64,000 nucleotides of DNA, taken from JANRIG01 sp033765235. Lineage in GTDB: Bacteria > Bacteroidota > Bacteroidia > Cytophagales > UBA9547. The notes beneath the pieces were generated by a model. That model did not search any database. It was not told where the DNA came from and saw nothing but the letters and a program-made list of their open reading frames with translations. Every line of letters starts with the position of its first letter. Positions within the stretch are counted from its first letter, which is position 1. This document shows positions 8,437 to 23,400 of this stretch, in pieces. The DNA lies in assembly GCA_033765235.1 (NCBI GenBank), contig JANRIG010000009.1, positions 1 through 64,000 of the forward strand, read 5' to 3'. The position numbers were made by a program, and so were the translations under genes.

Positions 8437-11400
8437 CTACTCTCTCACAAACTTGCGCTCAAATACACCCTCGTTAGTATAAATCTTTATTATATAAGTA
8501 CCTGTGCTTATGCCTTTGGATATGGCTACTCGCAACTTAGCACCACACTTAGCATAGTCTTTTGTATAAATTTTATTGCCTGCTTCGCTGTAAATTTCTA
8601 CTCTTAGTATGTTTGCACGGTCATTATTAAGCTCTATATATAAATCATCGCCTGCCCTCATAGGGTTAGGAAATAATTGTACAGCATTGCTCAATTCTAC
8701 ATCTGTGAGCAATGTGGTAGAGGCTATGCCCGGCATGGTTATATTACCCACACTTATTTGTTGCTCATTTTCAGTACTGTCCGTATCTATTATCATCAAT
8801 GGTGTGTATATTGCTGTAATAGTAGTAATACCACTATGTGGCACATATACTGCCACCGGTTGTGGTGCTGTATATCCTGAGAGTGACCCAAAATTCACGG
8901 TATAAACCCCAGGCAATAATTGCTCCACTACTTCCGAATGATAGTATGTACCTGCTCCGTTTATTGAGAAATAAGTTTTCACCCTTCCTCTGTCAACAGA
9001 TGCAGGACTCATATACACTTGCAGGCTACCATATTTGGGTTTGGCTATGTATGTACCTGTCACTTTTGCAGTGTCATTTTTAGTCACATTCACAGCTATA
9101 TTTTGAGGTGTATTGTAGCCTTCTACTTCTGTAAATGATACATTATGCGCACCCACAGGCACTTGCCACAATGTAGTATTATCTGTTTGCAAAGCACTTC
9201 CATCTATTTGCCATTGTGCTGTATTAGGCACACTATCAGGGTTAATAGTCACTTTCACATAACCAAACTGTGGCTCAAAGCTCACTTCAAATCTGTTTTT
9301 GGGCAATGAACCTGCAACAGTACCTACTGTGAATTGATATGAATAATTATTGGTGACCAAAGTAGTAGTGTTCAGATATTTGTCTGTCAAATATATGGCT
9401 ATGTGGGTGTCAAAACTTTGCAAGTTGCTAAATATCAACTCATGTGCACCTGATTGGTTACTTTCCACCAATAATGGAATAGTATAGGCAATATTAGTTA
9501 TATCAGGCATAGTATTGATAGACATGTTTTCGCCCGGCACCGGTGCCGAACTAATATTGATGGTGCTGTTGGTAAATTTGTGGGCATCATACTCGATATC
9601 AAAGCTCACAGTGGCCCCCTCAGCAAATCTTATCACAGCGTTATCTTCATATAAGGTGCTCTTCACTGCCACACGCATCATATTACTTATCTCACCCATC
9701 CTAAAGCGTGGGCTGTGAGTCACTCCTGTTTTCATATTTTCTCTGAAAACAATGGAACCAGTGGTAGTAGTTGCTTTTACAAAAAAGCTTTGCGAAGATG
9801 CTATCACACTTGGATTTGTGACTCCTGAGAATGTACAGCCTGAATACACACCACCTACATAGTTGTAGTAGCAACCCAATGCTGTAGTGATGCTTGAGGC
9901 AGGGTCTTGCACGTAAAATGCATTTTCCACATTAGTAAGACCACTATTAGCCACTACCAAATCCCAATCTATTTGGCTCGCATATGGGTTTCCTACAAAA
10001 TTCCAACCGTCGGCGGTAGCGCCACCATATGTAGGTGTGTATGACATAGGTACAGTATAGTCGCCTATGATAGGTGCTCCGGTCACTGCAAGAGTAGTAG
10101 CAGTGGCAGTATATCCACCAGGTGCAGTAAGGTTTATGGTGCGGTCGCCACGGATGAGTACTCTATAGCCGGAGCCGGCAATCATAGGAGTAGATGTGCC
10201 ACTTATTCTCCAATATCCTGTGGCTTGTGCGCCAGGGAAGCTTTCTACATACATTTGTACTGATGGTGCTGCTGAGCCCGGGTCTGAGCCTGAGCCATTG
10301 CCTGTAATGAGCATGCCTTGTCCGGGTGCGGTGCTATAGAAGTTTTGATAGTGTACAAAGGTAGACCCTGTGACCGGTGCACTCATGAAGCGATTGGTAA
10401 TTTTGGCAGGAATATATCTTTCTGCCCTTATATTACCCAATATCACAGCCGATGTAGGCACTGATGCTATGCGCCCAGTATGATTAATATTAGATCCTAC
10501 AGTTAACACATTTCCATTAAAATCTATTTTAGAATTGTTGGCCAGTGTGAGTGCCCCAAATATACGTTGACCTGAAGCAAATAACACTCCTATAATAGTG
10601 TTAGATTTATTCACTGTCAAGTCATAAAACGTAGTAGAACCTACAATAGTCTGATTTCCTGCACCTTGCATAATCACATTGCCATTATTGGCTACAAAAT
10701 TGCCATTGTTTACCAAATTACCGGATAGCGAAAGTACATTGCTGCCAAGTATAGAAAGTGTAGCTCCGCTGTTAATATATAAATTATTAACCAATGCACC
10801 CGGACTATCAATGAATGGCATGTTCACGGCAGTACCTCTTATTACGGCATCTGTGAATATTGTAGGCAAGTTGTTTCCACACCAGTTAGCGTTATTGTTC
10901 CAGCTGTTATCTGCCAAGCCATACCAAATTCCGGCTGTGGATACATTTATTACAATGCCTGTAGAGGTATTGGCACAAGCACCTGAGTGTACTATCCTTC
11001 TAAAATATGAAGTATTGGTGAATGGTCCATTGCTGTAATTTAACGCATTGCTGATGCCTGTAGCAGTTGAAAATCCTGACGCACCACTTATAGTAGAAAT
11101 TTCCCATAAATAAGTAAATGTACCTGTACCACCGGCAGGATTTGACCCGGATAACGTAACTGACTCTACCCCTGTACACACTGTAGTACTTCCAGTGATG
11201 GTATTGTTGGTAATGACAGGGTCTACGGTGATTTGCAAACCTGTAGAGGTAGATGTACAACTACCCGAACTGATAGTGCGGCGATACCAAGTAGTAGATG
11301 ATAATGCACCGGGTGAATAATTTTGTAGATTATTGGTGCCTCCCGCTGTACCAAATCCTGTAGTGCTGCTCAATGTGCTGCTTTGCCACAAATATGTGTA

Positions 11401-14400
11401 TGAGCCATTGCCACCGGTAGGGTTAGCACCTGCAAGGCTGGTAGGCACACTGCCTTGACATATCGTTTGTGCAGATGCTATGGTATTGTTGGCAATATTA
11501 GGGTTGACAGTAAGAATGACTCCTGTAGAAGTAGTAGTACTTCCTACATAGCAACTTGCACTGGAGGTCATTACCACTCTGATGATATCGCCGTTTCCTG
11601 CATTGGTAAGTACGTATATACTACTATTTGTGCCCACATTTACTCCATTTCGCATCCATTGATAGGTAGGTGTAGTTCCCCCATTAGTACCTGTAGCTGT
11701 AAAGGTATATCCTGTGCCTGTGCAGCTCGGTGCATTGATGCTGGAAGTAACTGTGACCCCAAGTTGATATGGTGATGCCAACTCCCCTACTTGAAAATCG
11801 CCATAGCTGTATATAGATATGGCTTGGGTAGATGTGGCAGCTTTAGTGCCCGGAGTTTGTATAGACCATATTGCACCCGCGTATAATCCTACTTCAAAAT
11901 TGGCAGGGGTAGAACCCGCATCATACATAGATGATGTATAGTTGAATGTGGCCTCGTATCCTACAGGAGCTACACCTGTACCATTCACTGTCCAGTACCT
12001 ATTTACAGAACGTGAAGCATTGAAGCAACTGCCACCAATGTTAGGATGGTCGGGGTTGGTGACTTTAAGTATGACAGTGCCCTCAGAATTTACAGTAGGG
12101 AAATTAATAGTGACGGGTTGGTAGCCAAAGCCATCGCCTATTGCAAAACTATTACTAATACCTGTGCCTGTGCCATAGTAGCGTTGTAAAAATCCATTTA
12201 CATAGCTCGATGTGCTGCCTCCCGAAGTGCTGCCTGTAGATAGTATATATACTTTATTCACCCCCGTATTTATCAAGCCGCTATTGAGTGATAATGTACC
12301 AGCTACATTGATATCTTTGCTCAATATTTTAGTGCCTCCGCCATTGATTTGTACATTGTTAAAATTCTCGCCTCCACTGCGGTTTATGGTTTGTGTACCT
12401 GTGCCGTTAAACAATACGGTACCTGTACCTGTACTCACAAATGCTCTGGCTGTATTTGTCCAATTGCCTCTGGCATCTACATTGTAAGTACCTCCATTAA
12501 GAGTACAGTTAGTGCCATTGACAAGTACATTACCTGTGGCTGTAATATTTGAGTTTAATAACACTGTCTTAGTACCCGATGATTGGAATGTGACATTGGC
12601 AAATACATTTCTAACTCCCGAAATAGACTGTATACCTGATGCTTTATAGAAAATAGTTGTATTACCATTGGCATTATATTCTGATGCATTGACCCAGTTG
12701 CCACCAATAGATAGTACGTACGATGATGAGCCTATATTTAATTTTCCGTTCAATATTGACAAGTCATTTTGAATAGTGAGTGAATTATTGATTTGGAAAT
12801 TGGCACCACCTGTGCTACTGTTTATCACTAGGTTGTAGAATTGATTTGTACCGTTATTTATCACTTTGGTACCTGTACTTGCGATGAGATTAACACTTGA
12901 CCTACCGGGCACGAAGGTGCCAATTACATCCCACTGGTCGCCCACGTATATTCCAGGGGTGCTATTGGCAGGCACTATGACTGCTGAGCCTGTATTGGCA
13001 CTCATCTCTTGTGCTACAGTGAGAGCAGTACCTGCAATAGTCAGTCTTGCTGCGGGGTTAAGAACAAGTTTGCGTGCATAGCCTACACTGGTAAGTAAAG
13101 GATATCTGTTAGATCCTGATGACACATCGGGGATAAATGTATTGGTAAGCGTGGTAGGTATCATAGATGGCAACCAGTTTCCTGTATTATCCCAATCGTT
13201 GCTCAATGCCCCTGTCCAATATATGGTAGGAATAGAGTATATCCAACGTATATTACCGTCGTCAGCATTGGCTGCAAGCACATCTTGCTCGTAGAAATAA
13301 TTGGACAAAAGACCTTTGCTATCATATATATATACATTATTTGTACCCGCCAATCGTGAAATATTGTAGGTAGGACCGGAGTTGAAAGTGACCCCTGATA
13401 TGGTAATATCTGAGCCAAAGTTTGATTGCAAATCAAGGTATTTTGATGAGCCGCCTGTAGCACCATTAGAGAATACACCGTTTGAAAAATTATTGGTAGG
13501 GTGTAAAGTTGCTGCACTATTGACTTGCAGCCCAAATGCATCTGTATATTCTATCAAATAATATCTGGCTTGTATACTACCTGAGTTTACAGCTATGGAG
13601 TAGTTGCCTGTGGATTGGCGAGTGATAGTGGCTACATTTACAGAATCTGTACCTAATACAATCAAAGTACCACCGGTCACATCCAGTTGAGAATTAGCAC
13701 CCATTCTCAGCGAAGCATTGGCATTGATATTGAGTGTGGCATTGGTACTTATAGTCAATATATCTGTACCCACATTGTCTCCCAAATTGAGAGAAAGCGC
13801 ATTGAGATTGAGCGTACCTGCATTCATGCTAAGATTTCTATTTGTAGAGAGATTAGACCCTGAGAGGTTGTATGTAGAACCGTTAGAATTTATGTTTAAT
13901 AAGTTGAATACAGCACCATTGGTTCTGATAGTGTAAGTAGATGGAGTAGAAGCTTGGAAGTTTACCACTCTTACACCGGTACCAGCATTGTATGAGCCAT
14001 AGTTTAGGAAACTTCTGCGATATGTAATATCAACTCCACTTGCATCAAATGTAGCTCCTGAAGTTATCAGTATATCTCCGTTAATAATATTGTTTGCACC
14101 AGTCATGATGTAGGTAGTGTTGCCTGTGATGGTTATATTACCAAATGCACCACTGATACCATGATTGATGGTTTTGCTTCCTCCCGTAGCGTTGAATATC
14201 ACACCGCCATTGGCTGATACTGAGCCTGTGCGTGTCCAGTTGCCTTTGACTTCTATAATGTCGTTGGCAGATACAAGATTGAAGCTTCCTGCTATCACCA
14301 TGTCACCATGCACTACTAAATCTGTAGCACTACTTGATGTATTGATGGTAAGAGATGCGCCGGTATTAATAGTTACATTTTTGGCTTGTGCTCCTGCACT

Positions 14401-17400
14401 TAATACAGTAGGTTGTGAGCCACCTGCAGGTGATGTTGGGAATGGTATGAGTACATTATCTGAGAGGCCGGGTATGGTAGAAGGTCCGGAACTTGGAGTC
14501 CAGTTGGCAGGGTCATACCAATCGTTGCTTTGGCTGCCATTCCATGTAAAAAGTGTAGGTCCTGTCCAATCTATGTGTGTGTTTCCTGGATCATTTTCAA
14601 ATGTAGGTCCTGAAAACACTCCATTTGCATCGTTGAATGTGACTGTACCTGAAGAGGCTGTTTTTTGAACATTGTAGGTAGATGCGCCCGGATTTACAGG
14701 GAATGACACCCCGTTAATAGTCATGGTTTGGTCATTTTCAATGGCCAAAAGTGAGCCCCCAGCAAGATTGTTTGTAAATGTGCCATAGCTAAGATTATTC
14801 ACCCCATCTATAGTAGCCGATGCATTGATTTGTACACCATTGGCTTGCATATATTCAAACAGATAATAGGTTGCAGCTATTCTACCATTTACTATAAAAT
14901 TATATCTGTTGCCTGCATTCCATGATATTCTAGCTATGTTTGAGGAGTTGCCTAATGCCTCAAAATATCCTGTATTCCCCACCGTAAATGTACCTGTAGT
15001 GTATAATCTGCCATTGGGACCAAGTCTAAAACTTCCATCTATATTATGGGTATTGTTGCCCAGCGTAACAGTGTTGCTGCCGGCATCTAATGTGCCTGCG
15101 GCAATATTTAACCTGTTATTTATGGAAACATTGTCTGCTAGTGTATAAGCTGCACCTGACATCATAGTTAAATTTTGAAGTAGTGAACCATTGAACTGTA
15201 GAGATGCCGAGCCTGATGCTTGGTTTAGCAAAAGTGTACCTGAAGTGGCTATGGTACCTCCTGTGACCATTACATCACCTCCTACAGTAACTATATATCC
15301 CTGAAAGTTCATTGTTCCACTAATTATGAAAAGGTTGTCTTTTACTGCAAATGATGATGTGCCTCCTACAAATACTGTACCCGAAGTTTTATTTATCTGT
15401 AATTGGTAAAAATCTTTTATTCCACTGTTATTATTAGCTATTGTTTGATTATTGGTAGCCCCATCAAATATTACTTGACCTTGTCTGGAAATGAAAGATG
15501 AGTTGGCATTATTATTGTTCCAATCATTGGCACAATTTATGGAATAGTTAAAGTTGCTGGCATCTACTGTAGTATTTGCATTTATTATTAATGCACCTCC
15601 GGCCGAAATGTCACCTCCGAGTGTTTTAATGCCATTTGTAAATCTAATCAAACCATAAGCTATACCTGAAACTGTTTGCTCGCCGTTTTTCTGATAACGT
15701 GTATCGCTGGTAGGGTCAAAGTTGTATGATGCAAATCCTGCAGGACCGTTATTGTCACCTTCTATGAGCAATATCATTCCCGGATTCACATTCATTTGAC
15801 CAGTAGAGGCAGTATTGAAAAATCTGAAGGTATTACAATCTACCACATTGCCTCCGCCATTGAGGGCAATATTCAAATCGCCTGTGAGTTGTACATCACC
15901 GTTTAACGTCTGAGTACCTATACCAGTAAGATTGAGGGTATTAAATTTACCGCCATTAATTGCCTGACCACCGTTTCTTACAAAATTTACAGCACCAGTA
16001 CCTGTATATGATCCGTTACCTATCCATGTTGTACCTGCAAAATAGTGAGTTTGACCACCGTCGTCAAAATTGCCCGTGGGGTTTATGGTTGCTGTACCAT
16101 TTGCTATATATAATATGCCTGTGGCATCTGCTGACAGCGTAGAACTTACCAAAAGATTGTTTAGCACAGTATCAGGACCAAAGAAATATTTGGTGCCACT
16201 ACCAAGTACATTGAGATTGAAAAATGTAGCCCCTGATATAGATTGATTGCCGGTACCTGTCAAAGCTATGGTGCCGTTTGCCACCCCATTGGAGAATGTA
16301 CCTGTGGCTGCTTTCTCATAATTACCTTCTAAATTAATGGTATAATTGGCTGTATTAGGCTCTACTTTTGCATCTTCTATATATATTTTACCATTAATAA
16401 ATAAAGATGCACCTATAAGATTATAGGTCACGGTAGTGCCACGGAAATTTACATTGTAAAAGGCACTTGTACCAGGGTTAATATTGTATGTACCCGGATT
16501 GCAATTAAAAGTAACTGTACTATTACCGTGTACAAATACACCGTTTACACCCTTTGTCCATGCTCCATTTACGAGCATTTGGTTAGGTGTGAGGAATGTA
16601 AGGAATGCACTATTAGTACCTGTACCCAATGTAACTGCACCTCCTACAGTAATATTAAAATTGTTTATTGCCAAGTTACCATTAGTAATTAATAAGTCTC
16701 TACAAACGGCATCTGTGGTAGATATAATAGGGTCATTAACCACGTTGGGTATAATTACATTATCATTTATGGTTGGTATTTGGTTAGGATTCCAGTTAGA
16801 GGCATTGTTCCAATCGCTGCTCACAGCACCTGTGAAAGTAAGAGTCTGAGTAAGTGGCCATCTGATAGTACCTGAAGCATAGTCAGGAGATGGGTTGAGT
16901 ATATCGCTCTCGAAGTTATATACTCCCATGGCACCCCCGAGCGGAAAATCAAATACTATAGGGCTTGTGACAGTATTAGTACGTGTCACATTATAATGAG
17001 TGCCTATTACAGGAGTACCATTGTAGTTAAAATTAGCCCCTACTATAGTTCCCTGCACTAGCCCTTCCATTACTAAGTATCTGCGTGGTGTAGGACCTGC
17101 GGTAGGCAGATTGGTAAATGCACCGTCTGAAAAATTATTGGTGCCATCTACTGTAACTGTACTACCTACGTACATGCCTCTATAATCAAGCCATTCTATG
17201 TTATAATATCTGGCACTAATTTTGGCATTATCATCTATAAATATTCTTGTTTCTAATCCTGCTCCTGCTCCTGCAACTTCGCGAGTAATAGAGGCCAAGT
17301 TGCCAGAGTTGAGACCTATTAGTTTCAGATGTGCGTTGGTACCTATTACGGACATTGTACATTGTGAGCCTAAGTTATTGAACTCAATATTTGAATTTTG

Positions 17401-20400
17401 GTTAATATCTAAAATTCCCAATACTGTGAATTCTTTTGCAGAAGCTGTATTGCTACCAAGTGTCAATGTTTTAGAACTGGTTTTCAATGTGGCATTTGCA
17501 CCTATCAAAAGATTGCGTGAAATACGGGTGTTGGAAGACTGCAATACATAATCTGTAGCTGAAGTAGGGTCTATAAATAGATATACAAAGTTATTTGCCA
17601 GCCCATTGCTCAATATATCTTTTTGGACACCTGAACCATACATATACACAGAGGATAGATTGTTGGTATAAGTACCATAGTTATACCAGCTGCCGGTGAT
17701 TGATATTGTATTATTATTCACAACAGGATCTAATGAGTTGGTATTAAGGGCTGTGCCCGAACTTATAATAATGTCACGTGCATTGAGCTGCCCGGCAAGA
17801 CGCTTGGTGCCTGTGCCTGATATAGTCACATTTTGTACAGATAATGGTGGTAACACTTGTCCGCCACCGTAGAAATTGAAATTGGCACCGTCAGCTGTAA
17901 TGCCTCCTAAGATGCTTGGTAATGCAGGCGGTCCTCCATTATAAAATGAACCGGCTATGGCATGGGTAAGTCCATTGCCAAAATGCACCCCTGCAAAAGT
18001 ATCAATGGTAAATATTTCTGCAAAATTGCCCCCATTTACAGTAAAGTAAATTCCTGCTAATGAATTTAATGCAAAGAAGTTGCGATAGGTATTATTTACT
18101 CCGGGGTTTATGATTTGGGTATTGCTACCCATAGCATAAAAATCATCTATACCACTGGCAATGTGTGTGAATGTGCCTTGATTGTTCCATAAATTGCCAT
18201 AATAATATATTCTACGGTCTGTTTGCACTATGGCACCGGAGCCTATGTATACATTTCCTAGAATATTGGCATTATATGCACAACCACCACCACATCCTGT
18301 GCTGTAATTGATATATTTGGTACCTACTCCACTAAAGTTTACATTGGGCAGGTTCAAAAATGAGGCATTATTTACTGTATTTCTTATATATTGATCTCCC
18401 CCATTGAAATTGATACTAGTAGTGCTGCTTGGAGCAGGATAGTTATTGATGACAATAGTACCTCCTGAAAGAGTCATGTTATACCCATTGTCTAAGAGTG
18501 TAGCAGATAGATTGGAAGTAAAGTTATTTTGAACTTCTAAATTACCGCTCAATTCTGCATTGGCCGGCGTAGTGCTTCCTGTAGAAATAGTGAGTGCGCC
18601 ATATTTGCGAGTTGCAATGATTTGATTTGTAGTAGCATTGTTGACTTGCGTGGTACTTGTAGGGTCTATAGTATATGTACCAAAACCATCGGGGAATGCT
18701 ACCCCTGTGGCTGATGCTACTTGAGATTGCAACACACATGCCGACGATAGTGTAAATATTTTAGAAGGAGTGCCTGTGACGGGGAATGTTTGCATATTGC
18801 ATGTGACACCGTTTTGTATGCTCATATTACCGTTTACAGTGAGTGGTGCTTGCACGGTCTTAGCTCCTGTGCCATCCATGACCAAATTGTTAAACGTGGT
18901 AATGTCTGAATCTATATTCCATGCTCCTCCATTGTGAATGTAAGTACCATTGGTACCCCAAATAATTTGAGGTGCTCCTGTGCGATGTACATAGTTACCA
19001 TAAGATATAATGTTGCCATCTACATTGGCCATATTGAGTACAATATTATTATCACCAGCACCACGACCTATATTTAGTGAATTACCGGTACCGTAAATAC
19101 CTATATTACCGGCAGCATATTTGGTACTAAGTATAGCAGAAGGATTTGTAGCTGTGCCCAATATCAAATTGCCATAATTGAGACCTGCTATAGTCTGGTC
19201 AGCGTCTGAGCGATATTCTACCGTGCTGTTTGATGCTAAATTATATGAGCCAAAATTACGTGGGAAATGATTGGCACCTGTAATGTATATAGCATTTACA
19301 GCATTGTGATAAAGATTAGAAGTGGGTGTGCCTATTACATCTAAGGCATTTACGTTGGTCTGTCCTGCATTGGAGTTTATGGTAAGATCCCCTGTAATAG
19401 TAGTAGCAACGGCAAATGTACGCTGCGCAGCATTGTTGAATACTAAGTTTCCAAATTGAGTGGGGCTGCCCAATATAGACTGTGTGCCTGCGGTGGCATT
19501 GAAATATAAAGCTCCTGTGCCTGTAGTAATAAAGGCTGCAGACGAAGAGTTATTGGTAAAATTTCCTGTAATATAAATGAAATTATTAGCACCGTTTATG
19601 GTAGTGTTTGTTCCTATCGTGAGGTTATTGATATTTGGGTAAGACACTATGTATTTCACACCTGCTGTAGAGGTTATAATATTATTGAAATTGGTACCAT
19701 TTATGGTCTGTGCACCATTGGCATTAAAAAATACGTTGCCTGCCCTACTATTGAATGAGCCTGCACCGGTCTCCAGCCAATTGCCCATGCAGTATATTTG
19801 ATAATTGCTCGCACTCACATCCAATGTACCGCGAATGATATCAATATTATTGCCTGTAAGTGTGTTAAACAATAAGTAGGTGGTACCCATGCCGGCTATT
19901 GATATATTGTGAAACGGTGATGCACCTTGAGAAATAACATTAGTACCTGCCATACTACCATTAAATATTACCGTGTTACCGTTAGGTAAAAACACCCCTG
20001 AATTAAGCCATGAGTTGCCAAGCGTTATATGATTGTCACTGTTGAAGCCTGCAAGTGTGGTGCCAGCATAAATATTTACAGACTCTCTTACATACAAATC
20101 ATATGGGCTGTTTTCGATGGCTAAGTCAATACCACCAGCTGTGGTGTTTTGCTTGTCTATTACCAATCTATACGCATGTGCGTCTCCAGTTTTTATCCTC
20201 ACACTGTAAGGAGTAGCAAAAGGTATTACACTATGGTCTATATATACAGTGTCACCGGCTGTAGGCACTACCCCATCACTCCAGTTTTCGGCTATGTGCC
20301 AATCTGTACCGTCCAATGTACTGACACCTGCCCAAAATTTGCCTATTCTTTCCCAACGAATATTTCCAAGAGTGGCACTTTGTGTACCATTGTCTTGCTC

Positions 20401-23400
20401 AAATCCAAAACCTGAGCGTGAACCTGACGCATTTCTGAAAAGGACGTGATTGACTCCCGGTACAGATACGCTTCGCACATTAAAGTTTGGTCCATCATTT
20501 AATACTATACCTGATATGGTAATGGTGCCATTAGGGTAGGAGTAGCTGTCAAGGTTTAAGAAACTATTTGATCCGCTAAATCCTGCAAGAAAAGATGAAT
20601 TGCTGAAATTATTAACTCCATCTATAGTACCTCCGGATATATTTATACCATTAGACCCTATGCCTGTGGCAGCATATCCTAAGTTTTGGTATGTGGCGTA
20701 TCTGCTTTGGAATGTACCACCTGTTTGTGAAATAATGTAACCTGTTGAATTATTTCTTCCAATGTACACAGGATTAGATATAAGACCCACAAACTTCAAT
20801 GTACCACCTGCATTTAGTATTGCATTGCTATTACCCAATAATAGTTGAGAACCGGGGCTCAAATCAAAAGTACCACCTACTACAGATAATACGTTGGTAA
20901 CGCCTGTACCTGCCATGCTCATATTTTTACCATTGGTACTCCACACACCATCTATCAACGTAAGTATGCGGTTGTTGCTCACTGTGAGGTTATTATTGAG
21001 TGTTAAGCTGCTGCCCGGTGCACTTATGATTATATTTCCATATACAGAAGTTGCTGACACACCTGGGTCAAAGGTATATGCACCCGGCACAATAGGATAC
21101 ATTCTCAAACCTGCCACAGCAGAATTTTGGTTAAATAGCCCACCCGTATTATATAGATTTTGTGATAGCCACACATTGTTTGCTCCTGCAATTAATGTAC
21201 CTCCTGTAGCAAGGGTAAGGTTGTTTCTTACATCCAAGTCACCAATAAGCGTAGCCGATTGCCCTACAATCTTGGATATGCTTAAATCATAAAACTGTTT
21301 GCCATCTGTACGTCCTATTGCTCCTGTAGTGATATTAGAACTGTTGCCGTCAAATATTACATTGCCCGTGCGAGGGTTGAATGTACCATTGTTTGTCCAT
21401 GCGCCTGCAATGTTCATTTGATAATTGGCAGGTGATACATCCAATGTGACACCACTATTAATCTGCATAAAGCCATTGAGTACTATATTACCTTGCAATA
21501 GTTTGGTGCCCGAATTTGCCATGACCAATGAGTTAAAATTGGTAGAAGTAATAGACTGATTGTTACCCAAAAATGTGATAACATTGGTATGAGTAAATAC
21601 TGTGGGTGCCGCTGCATTGAGCCAATTACCGGTTATTTGTATAGGTAGGGCATTGCCTTGCAACGCAGATACTGATGGGGCTATGTAAATGTTACCGTTA
21701 TAAAGGTGGGTATTGGTATATGTACCACGCCCTGCCGCTATAGCTCCTGCACCAAATACCTTTGTGCCTGTGCCTGAAAAAGTGACATTATTAAGAAATA
21801 CAGCTCCCGGTATAGTATTTCCATTATTTATAGTTTGTGTAAAATTGGAGTTGAATATAAATCCTGTAGTAGAGCTAATGATAAGGTCAGTATTGGTTTG
21901 ATAATTGAAGTCGCCTCCGAGGGTAATTCTTACTCCTTGCGCATCCAATGTAGCATTGCTCACGGGTCCAACAGAGTTGCGCAATGTTAATGCCCCGTTT
22001 ATTAATATATTGGTATTGAACCTTACTAACTGACTAAGCCCTGTACGAAGTATGGTAAGATTGTTAAAATATCCTGTGTTGTTTCCAATAGTAAGGTTTT
22101 GGGTATTGGCATTAGGGCTATCGAAGAATGTAGTACCGCCGTTTTGTTGGAATATTGCATTGTTTTGCTGAGTCCAATTGCCCCATACATATATATTTTT
22201 ATTGCTTGATGTTACATTGGCATTAGATGCAAAAAATGCATCGCCCAATATGCTGATAGGTGTGCCGTTGGTAGAAGACTCTATGGTGATGCCATTGCCT
22301 GTAAATGTTACATTAGGTAATATGGTAGGGTCAGCGTTACCATTGTTTGCAGGACCAATGAGTTGCGAGGTACCGTTAAAAACCCAACCTGAAGTAGTGC
22401 CACTAATAGAATAATTGGCTATACCTAATGTCCAATTGCCCGAGAGTGTGTGTACAAATCCACCATCTACCAATATGGGCACACCTCCTATATTGGAGAG
22501 GTTTCCTCTGATATTCATGCTACCTAAATATGCCAATTTACGGTTGCTTTGGCCACCACCTCCCGGTCCGTTGAGTTGTACATTACCATAGTTGAGTGCC
22601 GGCAATATTTGTTCGGTGCCGTTTGTATTGTTGTTGAACACTACATAACTATTATTGGATAAATTAAATGTATTGATAGCTGTATAAAAAACATTAGGAT
22701 TTTGAATAGTAGTGAGTATGCGTGTAAAGTCATTGGCTACCAGAGACGTGCCTGCGCCAATGCCAATGATTTGGTTATTTTGCATATTTACTTGATTGTA
22801 TAGCGATGCAGAGCCATTAGCAAACGGTCTAAGGTTTAATACACCTGTGATACTAATATTTGTATTGACAATTTTGGTACGAGTAGCAGTAGCATTGTTT
22901 AAACCAAAGTTTACATTATCAAGATAATAATTACCTATCCCCAAAGTTTGATCGGCATCATTAGATATAAACCAAACTGTACCTGTGCTGGTAAGGGTAG
23001 ATAAGGTAGCATTGGCCACATTGCCTCCTATGGTTAAAGTATAAAAAGACATATTAAACTCTGTAGCTACCGCTGCATTAGAAAAATCAACATTACCGGC
23101 TATATATGTATTGCCTGTTGCAGATTTGCGTGCATTGAGCAGTAACAAATTGCCATATATAAGATTTGGGTTGCTATAAACAGACTGATTTATGGGCGCA
23201 TTGTAATTGACATTAGAGGTAATCCCTAAATTGTAGGTGCCAAAATTTTGCGGGAAATTATTGCCGGCAAACGTACCCCCTACTACCACATTGGCACCAT
23301 TGGCCACACTCATCAGAGAGGTGGAGTTGCCCTGATAGGAAAATAAACCTATATTAAGATTTAGGGTACCTGAATTTACAGAAAGGTTATTTCTATGTTG